From an uncultured Flavobacteriales bacterium (GTDB lineage: Bacteria; Bacteroidota; Bacteroidia; Flavobacteriales; Crocinitomicaceae): DNA of 6,661 nucleotides. The DNA is taken from assembly GCA_946479125.1 (NCBI GenBank), contig CAMLET010000184.1:1-6661 (forward strand), in the 5' to 3' direction. The position numbers were made by a program, and so were the translations under genes. This document shows, piece by piece, positions 1 through 5,616 of this stretch. The notes beneath the pieces were generated by a model, which was not told where the DNA came from, searched no databases, and was given only the letters and a program-made list of their open reading frames with translations. The first letter of the stretch is position 1; every line of letters begins with the position of its first letter.

Positions 1-37
1 CCAAAATCTTAATATCTTGACACCTTAAATCTGATGT

Positions 38-2404
38 ATGGATTATTCTGCTCTACTGCGTTTTCGTTTAAGTCTTGTGTTTTGTATTGGTTTGCTTTTC
101 AGTTCAAGTGCCCAAACCTCGTTTCCATACGATACAAGAAGCGATAGTATTTCCATAGAACATTACACTATCAATCTGGATGTTCGCGATTTTTCGACCT
201 TTATTTTGAAAGGAAGTACGCAGATCAGCATTGAGCCTTTGGTGAATAACATTACTGAAATTAAATTGGATTTGACTGGTCCGGCGGTAGATAGCGTTCA
301 CGATGCAAATGGAAATTTACTTTCGTTTACGGCAGTTTCTCTTGGATTTAAAGTCAATCTTGGAACTTCATACAATGTCGGCGATTCAACTTCTATCGAA
401 GTATTCTATCATGGAACAACGGTTCAGGATCCAACATTTGGCGGATTCTATTTCAATTCAGCATATGCTTACAATGTTGGGGTTTCACTAGATGATATTC
501 CACACAACTATGGAAAAACATGGTTTCCGTGTTTCGACAATTTTACCACGCGTTCAACCTACGATTTGTTTGTGACAACACTTCCGGCTCACGATGCTGC
601 TTGTGGTGGTGTTTTTCAATCTACACTCGTTAATCCTGATTTATCAGAAACGCATCATTGGAAAGTTTCTCAAACCATTCCATCTTATTTAATCTCAGTT
701 GCTGTTTCCAATTATGTGTTTGTGAACGATACATTCACGAACTATCAAAGCAATCCTGTTCCAGTGAAATTGGCTGCACATTCCAGTGATACAACAAACA
801 TGAAGAATTCATTCATTAATCTGGAAGAAGCCTTTGATATTTATGAGGCTAAATTTGGTCCGTACCGCTGGGATAGAGTTGGATATGCTTTGGTTCCAAT
901 GACAGCTGGCGCAATGGAACACGCCATGAATATTGCTTTTCCGCAAGTTGCTGCTAATGGAAGTCTCGCTTGGGAATCTGTTATGGCGCATGAACTTTCT
1001 CATCACTGGTGGGGAAATCTGGTGACATGCAGAACTGCCGAAGATATGTGGATCAATGAAGGAAGTGCTGCTTACTGCGAATACGTGTTTACCGAAGAAT
1101 CTGCAGGAAGAGCAGCTTATTTAGCTGATGTTCGTAATGCACATAAAAGTCTTTTGCGCACTTGTCATATTGAAGATGCCGGATATTGGCCACTTTCAGG
1201 TGTTCCTCAAACACATACTTACGGAACAACAACTTACACGAAAGGTGCGGATATGATCCATTCACTTCGTGGATATTTGGGCGATTCATTGTTCTTTGCA
1301 GGTTTGACGGAATTCCTTGAGCAAAATAAATTTTCTGATGTAGACGCAATCGAATATCGAGATGAATTGAGTGCAATTACAGGAATGAATCTGGACAATT
1401 TCTTCCACGATTGGATTTTCCAGGGCGGTTGGCCACACATTTCAATTGATTCATTGAGCACGGTTCCAAACGGTCCAAATTATAACGTAACCGTTCATTT
1501 GAAGCAGAAGCTGGTTGCAAGAACGGAATATGGAACTCAAATCCCGGTTACGCTTACGTTACGTGATGCTAACTGGAATACATTCGAGCAAAAGATTTTT
1601 TCTTCAGGAATGACCAACTCTGTGACAGTTACCGTTCCGTTTCAGCCTTCTTTGGGCTATTTGAACAGAGACGAGTTGATTTCGCACGCTGTTACGGCGA
1701 ATTATCCTGTTTACACAACCACCGGAACTAAGAATTTGACGCATTCGAATGTATTACTGCAAATTCAGAACATTACAGATTCAGCATTTATTTTGCTTGA
1801 GCACAATTGGGCAGCGCCAGATCCGGTTTTTGATTGGTCAACGGGTTATGTCATTTCTCCACAACGTTATTGGAGAGTTGATGGACTTTGGAATTCAGAT
1901 TTCAATACAAACGCAACATTTCGTTATAGCGGACAATTGACCGGAAGTAACTCGCATTTAGATCATTTGTTGATCACCGATGACGAAGACAGCATCATTT
2001 TGCTTTATCGTCCGGACCGTTCTGTGGATTGGGTTGAATGTCCGAACTATACGAAGAATATGGGCAATGCAACAGATTTAACTGGAACATTGAACGTAAC
2101 GAATTTGCAAAAAGGAGAATATGCTATTGCATTGAAAGGTCAGAATTTAGCGGTGAATGAAACAGAGAAATCGGCAGAGATCATTCTTTATCCAAATCCA
2201 ACTTCCGGGAAAGTAACCGTTGAATCATCTTTGGCTTCTGATCGAATTGTGGTAACGGATGCGAATGGAAGATTTGTTGTGCAGCACTTGATTTCAGGAA
2301 GCACAACAAGTTTTGAAACAGGAGAGTGGAATAAAGGTATTTATTGGATCTCAGGATACAATAATGAGAAGCAAATGTTCCGTAAAATGTTGATCGTTCA
2401 GTAA
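38..2404 (+). CDS. Secreted M1-family zinc aminopeptidase with T9SS type A sorting domain
   Basis: This 788-residue protein should release N-terminal amino acids from peptides outside the cell or on its surface. Residues 1-25 form a signal peptide (basic n-region with two Arg, hydrophobic core LSLVFCIGLLF), with likely cleavage at SSA|Q, a common Bacteroidota site. The N-terminal beta domain spans about 38-230 and the M1 catalytic domain about 255-460. Visible active-site residues are the zinc ligands H318 and H322 with catalytic E319 (HELSHHWWGN), third ligand E341 (NEG, the usual 18 residues after HExxH), and the transition-state Tyr Y400 in YTKG. The substrate-amine motif reads GAMEH (291-295) rather than GAMEN. 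A beta-rich region follows FFHDWIFQGGWP (455-466). Residues from about 711 form the T9SS type A tail, starting at ILYPNPTSGKV. The start at 38 fits the signal peptide; there is no clear Shine-Dalgarno site. It appears monocistronic, with a terminator after it. The family assignment is firm; the exact peptide specificity is unknown. Confidence 0.95.
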   Translation: MDYSALLRFRLSLVFCIGLLFSSSAQTSFPYDTRSDSISIEHYTINLDVRDFSTFILKGSTQISIEPLVNNITEIKLDLTGPAVDSVHDANGNLLSFTAVSLGFKVNLGTSYNVGDSTSIEVFYHGTTVQDPTFGGFYFNSAYAYNVGVSLDDIPHNYGKTWFPCFDNFTTRSTYDLFVTTLPAHDAACGGVFQSTLVNPDLSETHHWKVSQTIPSYLISVAVSNYVFVNDTFTNYQSNPVPVKLAAHSSDTTNMKNSFINLEEAFDIYEAKFGPYRWDRVGYALVPMTAGAMEHAMNIAFPQVAANGSLAWESVMAHELSHHWWGNLVTCRTAEDMWINEGSAAYCEYVFTEESAGRAAYLADVRNAHKSLLRTCHIEDAGYWPLSGVPQTHTYGTTTYTKGADMIHSLRGYLGDSLFFAGLTEFLEQNKFSDVDAIEYRDELSAITGMNLDNFFHDWIFQGGWPHISIDSLSTVPNGPNYNVTVHLKQKLVARTEYGTQIPVTLTLRDANWNTFEQKIFSSGMTNSVTVTVPFQPSLGYLNRDELISHAVTANYPVYTTTGTKNLTHSNVLLQIQNITDSAFILLEHNWAAPDPVFDWSTGYVISPQRYWRVDGLWNSDFNTNATFRYSGQLTGSNSHLDHLLITDDEDSIILLYRPDRSVDWVECPNYTKNMGNATDLTGTLNVTNLQKGEYAIALKGQNLAVNETEKSAEIILYPNPTSGKVTVESSLASDRIVVTDANGRFVVQHLISGSTTSFETGEWNKGIYWISGYNNEKQMFRKMLIVQ

Positions 2405-2422
2405 GTCGTTTCTGTCATTTTG

Positions 2423-2464
2423 ACTTGCTGAAATCGTGGAAATCAGTCATTTTAGCAGGTTTTT
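2423..2464 (+). terminator. Rho-independent terminator after the M1 peptidase gene
   Basis: The arms ACTTGCTGAAAT (2423-2434) and ATTTTAGCAGGT (2449-2460) pair over 12 bases with two G-U wobbles. They enclose a 14-base loop and are followed directly by a T run (2460-2464). The hairpin starts 19 bases after the peptidase stop codon, so it would separate that transcript from the rhomboid gene. Pairing was read by eye and folding energy was not computed. Confidence 0.65.
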
Positions 2465-2496
2465 GTTCACGGTTTACTTTTTGACGAAACCGACGC

Positions 2497-3300
2497 GTGA
2501 AAACCAATAACTACAAATACGGTTCGTCGACTGAAAGCATAATCTACCCTTTGCTTTTTGCATTCTTAATGCTTGTTGTATGGCTTGCAGAAATGTATGT
2601 TGACCCAAAACTAATTCATTACGGAGTGAAGCCAGGCGACTGGGATCATTGGTATGGAATTTTCTTCATGCCTTTGCTTCACGATCCAAATCATTATGAG
2701 CATATTCTCAATAATTCATTGCCATTTTTGGTTTTAACAGCCGCACTTTTCTTTTACTATCGTAACATTGCCTGGATGGTCTTTTTAACTTCATGGATAG
2801 GTTCCGGAATCGTTGTTTGGCTTTTTGCCAGAACCGGAACAGTTCATATTGGAATGTCGGGAGTTCTTTATGCTTTATTTGGCTTTCTCTTTATCTCCGG
2901 ATTTTTCAAACAAGTGTTACAGTTGCAAGTAGTTTCTTTGGGTGTTTGTTTTGTATATGGAAGTATGATCTGGGGAATTTTTCCAATGGACGAAACCATT
3001 TCATGGGAAGGTCATTTTGCCGGATTTCTAATAGGTGTAACGCTTGCCATTATTTACAGAAAGCATGGACCGGAACGACGTAAATTTCAATACGAGATTG
3101 AGAAAGAATTAGGAATCGAACCGCCGGATTTCGAAGGTCAATACCTTGCTCAGCAAGAACAATTGCGTTTAATGCAGGAAGATTTGGAGCGCAGACAGCA
3201 AGAGGCACTGCATTTTGTCTACCACATCAGACCTTCACAGCCTCAGGCAGAAAAACCTGCGGACGATAACGATAATGCAAAGTCGCAGTTCCCTGACTGA
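2497..3300 (+). CDS. Rhomboid-family intramembrane serine protease
   Basis: This 267-residue polytopic membrane protein should cleave transmembrane substrates within the inner membrane. Rhomboid motifs are visible: H69-x-x-x-N73 in HILNN (the oxyanion-side HxxxN motif), the catalytic serine S121 in HIGMSG, and the catalytic histidine H173 in EGHFAGFLIG. Approximate membrane segments are 17-35, 73-88, 91-110, 121-137, 142-161 and 170-187, which gives the six-helix core of bacterial rhomboids. After the core, residues 188-267 form a charged hydrophilic tail with a Gln/Glu/Arg-rich helix at about 218-240 that looks coiled-coil-like, then an acidic end. The start is GTG: an in-frame stop lies at 2482-2484, and the first in-frame ATG (2569) would cut into helix 1. 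No Shine-Dalgarno site is seen. The 3' end overlaps the convergent phosphatase gene by 74 bases. The catalytic residues imply an active protease; the substrate is unknown. Confidence 0.9.
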   Translation: MKTNNYKYGSSTESIIYPLLFAFLMLVVWLAEMYVDPKLIHYGVKPGDWDHWYGIFFMPLLHDPNHYEHILNNSLPFLVLTAALFFYYRNIAWMVFLTSWIGSGIVVWLFARTGTVHIGMSGVLYALFGFLFISGFFKQVLQLQVVSLGVCFVYGSMIWGIFPMDETISWEGHFAGFLIGVTLAIIYRKHGPERRKFQYEIEKELGIEPPDFEGQYLAQQEQLRLMQEDLERRQQEALHFVYHIRPSQPQAEKPADDNDNAKSQFPD

Positions 3301-3727
3301 TCATTTCCCATGAAGTAAAAGGGAAGGTTAAAGAAATGTACTCAGAAGTTCTCATGTCAACTTCCTCATCAAGCAAGTAGGTTGCTAATTCAGAAATTCC
3401 TTCGTTGTGGCCAATCAGTGTAACCACCGCGTGTTCTCTTTTAAGCAGAAAATCGAAAAGTTGTTGTCGGCTGGCTAAATACAAGTCCGATTCCAGGTGA
3501 ATGTGTTCCGTATGACCAATATATTGGGCAATAATGGAACATGTTTGTTGTGTTCTGTGAGCGTTCGAGCAAAAAATCTCACCAAGTTCTATAAATTGAA
3601 AACGAATGTGCTTTCCAAGTACATTGGATTGAGAAATCCCTTTACTGGCTAATTCCCTGTCTTTATCGGCTCCAGAAGCAGAATTCACAAGGGTTTTTGC
3701 GTGGCGAATTAAATTTAATGTCAACAT
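3227..3727 (-). CDS. sixA: SixA-type phosphohistidine phosphatase (histidine phosphatase superfamily)
   Basis: This 166-residue cytosolic protein belongs to the histidine phosphatase (phosphoglycerate mutase-like) superfamily. Its length matches the short SixA branch, which removes phosphate from phosphohistidine in signalling or phosphotransferase proteins. Visible motifs are the catalytic RHG-type box LIRHAKT with R8 and nucleophile H9, the phosphate-binding R58 in SNAHRTQQT, and the second catalytic histidine H107 in LIGHNEG. The chosen start is ATG at 3727. A longer frame opens with TTG at 3754, but that codon lies inside the predicted -7 promoter box, and GGAG sits just upstream of the ATG. 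The last 74 bases overlap the rhomboid gene tail-to-tail. It is transcribed divergently from the sigma factor gene. The superfamily is certain; the SixA name rests on length and motif spacing, and the substrate is unproven. Confidence 0.85.
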   Translation of the reverse strand: MLTLNLIRHAKTLVNSASGADKDRELASKGISQSNVLGKHIRFQFIELGEIFCSNAHRTQQTCSIIAQYIGHTEHIHLESDLYLASRQQLFDFLLKREHAVVTLIGHNEGISELATYLLDEEVDMRTSEYISLTFPFTSWEMISQGTATLHYRYRPQVFLPEAVKV

Positions 3728-3731
3728 TTTT

Positions 3732-3735
3732 CTCC
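3732..3735 (-). promoter_or_regulatory. Shine-Dalgarno-like site for the SixA-type phosphatase
   Basis: On the minus strand GGAG lies four bases before the ATG at 3727. The spacing is short and Bacteroidota rely little on such sites, so this only supports the choice of the ATG over the upstream TTG. Confidence 0.4.
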
Positions 3736-3751
3736 GTTTACCAACCAATCC

Positions 3752-3759
3752 CAAATATA
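3752..3759 (-). promoter_or_regulatory. Bacteroidota -7 promoter box for the SixA-type phosphatase gene
   Basis: The minus strand reads TATATTTG, an exact match to the Bacteroidota consensus TAnnTTTG. It lies 24 bases upstream of the ATG at 3727, giving a leader of roughly 15-20 bases. No clear TTG -33 element is found at the usual distance, so strength or sigma dependence is uncertain. Confidence 0.55.
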
Positions 3760-3794
3760 AACCGTTTAGGAGAATATGAATAGAAACACAGGAT

Positions 3795-3802
3795 TAATTT
3801 TG
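3795..3802 (+). promoter_or_regulatory. Bacteroidota -7 promoter box for the ECF sigma/anti-sigma operon
   Basis: The sequence TAATTTTG matches TAnnTTTG exactly and lies 44 bases upstream of the sigma factor ATG at 3847. The -33 TTG is missing at the expected spacing. The box sits back-to-back with the phosphatase -7 box, so the upstream elements of the two promoters would overlap. It would serve both sigma and anti-sigma genes. Confidence 0.5.
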
Positions 3803-3846
3803 ATAACTTGCAAAAGAATACACAAATAACATCTATTGTTCGTAGA

Positions 3847-4422
3847 ATGCAGCTCAACACCGAAATATTAAAAGCATGTCGAGAAAACGACAGGCGTGCT
3901 CAAAAAATGGTGTACGAGTTTTGCTATACAAACTACATCCGCATGTGTATGCGTTACAATCCCAATCATGAAGATGCGCGGTTTGTATTGAACAATGGAT
4001 TCATGAAATTACTTGCAGGATTAGAAAAAGTTGAACTCGAGTCGTTGAATTTTTATTCATGGGCAAAGCGTATAATGGCCAATGTGATCATTGATGAATA
4101 CAGAAAAAACAAGAATCACAAGGAACATTTGAGCATGAGAGAAAATGAGTCGGAATTAGACTATTTCGCACCAACAGATGCGAATAATGCAGAGAGTGAT
4201 TTAGGAGTAGAGTCGATTCTGAAATTGTTGAAGGAAATTCCGGAGGTTAGTGCACACGTGTTTACACTGTACGTAATGGATGGTTTTTCTCACAAGGAAA
4301 TTGGTGATTTATTAGAAATTACGGAAGGAACTTCAAAATGGCATTTGTCAACAGCTCGAAAACAGTTGCGAGATAAATTGACAGCATTGGAGGCCATTCC
4401 AGAAAAGAAATTAGCCATATGA
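3847..4422 (+). CDS. ECF (sigma-70 family, group 4) RNA polymerase sigma factor
   Basis: This 191-residue protein has the two-domain ECF layout and should direct RNA polymerase to a dedicated set of promoters. Region 2 spans about 18-88, ending in the helix WAKRIMANVIIDEYRKNKN that in this family contacts the -10 element. A variable acidic linker covers about 95-120. Region 4 (about 122-178) carries the helix-turn-helix FSHKEIGDLLEITEGTSKWHLSTARKQL, which would bind the -35 element. The start is placed at ATG 3847. The frame can be extended to a TTG at 3808, but this lies only about six bases after the -7 box, so the extension would probably be untranslated. The stop overlaps the next gene's start as ATGA, implying translational coupling to its presumed anti-sigma factor. 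It resembles the Bacteroidota ECF sigma factors paired with membrane anti-sigma factors; the ECF subgroup was not determined. Confidence 0.92.
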   Translation: MQLNTEILKACRENDRRAQKMVYEFCYTNYIRMCMRYNPNHEDARFVLNNGFMKLLAGLEKVELESLNFYSWAKRIMANVIIDEYRKNKNHKEHLSMRENESELDYFAPTDANNAESDLGVESILKLLKEIPEVSAHVFTLYVMDGFSHKEIGDLLEITEGTSKWHLSTARKQLRDKLTALEAIPEKKLAI

Positions 4423-5573
4423 GCGATAACAAAAATATCACAGACGCAGAATTGGATGCGCTATTCAAAGGTGCGGATGCTGCAAGTGCGGTTCCTGCAT
4501 TTGATGAAGCGTTCTGGACTGAAATGGAAGGAATGCTTCCCGCAAAAAAGAAAAGAGGTGCCATTTTTTGGTGGACATCAAGTGCCGCTGTGGTCGTAGG
4601 AGTAGCACTGCTTATTGGAATTTTACAATTTGGAGAACAAGTAACGCTTGTTAGATTGGGAGGATTTATTCCGGTGATGGATGAGAATCAGGGAAACAAT
4701 TCTTCTAACGAGAATGCAGGAACTTCAATTGATCATAAAGAAACTACTGTAGAGACGCGACGCATCGCGTCTGTGCCACCGTTATCTGAGCAACAAACGT
4801 TTCCACAATCATCTAATGAACAATCAGGAATTTCAAATGATAAAAATCCTGATTTAACTCACAATAAATTAGATAATACGGCTCCGAAAACTGAAACTCC
4901 TGTTTCAGAAGAAGTGAATCTGGCAGCACGAAATTTCATGTTTACAACTCCGGTAGTTCTCAATGATGTTTACGTTGATAGAAGCAACTCGAACGGTTTA
5001 CCGCTTTATACTGAATTTGCAGTAGGTTACGGACAATCTTATAAACGAATTGAATTCAGTAACAATTGGGCAACACAATTTAGATTTACTGTTGGGTTAA
5101 CGAAAGAAGTTCCCGGAATGCAGTTAAGTGCCGGATTAGCTCTGAGAGCGGAAATGCCTAATAACTTGTCATACGTAAAAACGGAAAGCGGCTCTAACGG
5201 AGTGAATACTTCAGTAAGTGAGTACAGAGGATTGTACAGCGTGGAATTCCCAATGGAGGCTTTGGGTAAATTTGGAAGAAATGGACTTGGTTTGTTGTTT
5301 GTTCCGGGAATTCAGTTGGGATATACTGGAAATAAAAGTTTCTACCAAAATGCTGATTTGGTAAGTCGTGAACGAGCTAGTGGTAATATTGAAAGCGCAA
5401 AAACTATGACAATGGAATGTGGTTTGAAATACGCTTACAATATTTCGGAACACTTACAATTTACAGGTAGCTGTACTTTTGACATGGTTCGACCATTCCA
5501 ATCTTCCTATTACCAGGGTGATAATCAGGACTATCCTGTTACATTTTTTGTTGGATTGCGTAAAAAATTCTAG
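4419..5573 (+). CDS. Putative dual-membrane anti-sigma factor: inner-membrane helix plus C-terminal beta-barrel (Dma-like)
   Basis: This 384-residue protein probably restrains the sigma factor encoded just upstream, with which it shares a 4-base ATGA overlap. Visible layout: an acidic cytosolic N-terminus (1-41, including FDEAFWTEMEGMLP, similar to the 'PxxxWxxIExxL' segment of Bacteroidota anti-sigma proteins); a basic patch AKKKRG (42-47) that sets an inside N-terminus; one transmembrane helix (about 48-71); a low-complexity Asn/Ser/Glu/Thr/Gln-rich linker (about 85-172); then a barrel-like region (about 193-384) with around eight amphipathic strands and a C-terminal Phe (FFVGLRKKF), the usual outer-membrane protein ending. 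There is no N-terminal signal peptide. The layout matches the dual membrane-spanning anti-sigma (Dma) family I recall from Bacteroides thetaiotaomicron. Residues 111-120 are encoded by a palindromic repeat. The anti-sigma role and barrel insertion are inference; an automated pipeline might call it only 'outer membrane beta-barrel protein'. Confidence 0.8.
   Translation: MSDNKNITDAELDALFKGADAASAVPAFDEAFWTEMEGMLPAKKKRGAIFWWTSSAAVVVGVALLIGILQFGEQVTLVRLGGFIPVMDENQGNNSSNENAGTSIDHKETTVETRRIASVPPLSEQQTFPQSSNEQSGISNDKNPDLTHNKLDNTAPKTETPVSEEVNLAARNFMFTTPVVLNDVYVDRSNSNGLPLYTEFAVGYGQSYKRIEFSNNWATQFRFTVGLTKEVPGMQLSAGLALRAEMPNNLSYVKTESGSNGVNTSVSEYRGLYSVEFPMEALGKFGRNGLGLLFVPGIQLGYTGNKSFYQNADLVSRERASGNIESAKTMTMECGLKYAYNISEHLQFTGSCTFDMVRPFQSSYYQGDNQDYPVTFFVGLRKKF
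4749..4776. repeat. REP/MITE-like GC-rich palindrome embedded in the anti-sigma gene
   Basis: The core is a perfect 8-base inverted repeat, AGACGCGA (4753-4760) and TCGCGTCT (4765-4772), around the loop CGCA. Adding four bases on each side (GTAG and GTGC) extends the arms to 12 bases, with one mismatch and one G-T wobble. The GC-rich block stands out from the AT-rich gene. The sequence closely resembles the dispersed GTAGAGACGCG... palindromes I recall from Bacteroidota and cyanobacterial genomes. It is read in frame as VETRRIASVP within the disordered linker, without a stop or frameshift. The copy has decayed in its right outer arm, suggesting an old insertion. No other copy is seen in this window. 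Confidence 0.7.
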
Positions 5574-5585
5574 AATCTAGCTTGG

Positions 5586-5607
5586 GTTTTGGTACATTTG
5601 CCAAAAC
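5586..5607 (+). promoter_or_regulatory. -7 promoter box inside a perfect dyad, upstream of the second T9SS cargo gene
   Basis: TACATTTG (5593-5600) matches the Bacteroidota -7 consensus TAnnTTTG exactly and lies 16 bases before the ATG at 5617, giving a leader of about ten bases. It is bracketed exactly by a perfect 7-base inverted repeat, GTTTTGG (5586-5592) and CCAAAAC (5601-5607), which could be an operator. No TTG -33 element is found at normal spacing. The dyad could alternatively be a weak terminator for the upstream operon, but no T run follows it. Confidence 0.5.
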
Positions 5608-5616
5608 TACTAACAA

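Noticed and set aside
17..22. TTGACA resembling a sigma-70 -35 element upstream of the M1 peptidase
   Set aside because: It is only 16 bases from the start codon, which leaves no room for a -10 element and leader, and Bacteroidota use a different promoter consensus. The true promoter probably lies before the window.
1089..1461. Open frames on the minus strand within the M1 peptidase gene
   Set aside because: They lie opposite the conserved catalytic domain and show no motifs, so they are chance frames mirroring the real coding sequence.
2475..2483. TACTTTTTG as a -7 box for the rhomboid gene
   Set aside because: It has one T too many for TAnnTTTG and no TTG at the right upstream distance, so no promoter is called here.
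3728..3754. TTG start adding nine residues (MGLVGKRRK) to the SixA-type phosphatase
   Set aside because: The TTG overlaps the predicted -7 box and would precede the transcription start. The ATG at 3727 starts right before the first beta-strand of the fold, as in the family, and has GGAG upstream.
3808..3846. TTG start adding 13 residues to the ECF sigma factor
   Set aside because: The codon lies about six bases after the -7 box, at or before the expected transcription start, and the added residues match nothing typical of ECF sigma factors.
5568..5580. TTCTAGAA palindrome with adjacent TCTAG at the end of the anti-sigma gene
   Set aside because: It is too short and AT-rich to form a stable hairpin and no T run follows, so it is not called a terminator or operator.
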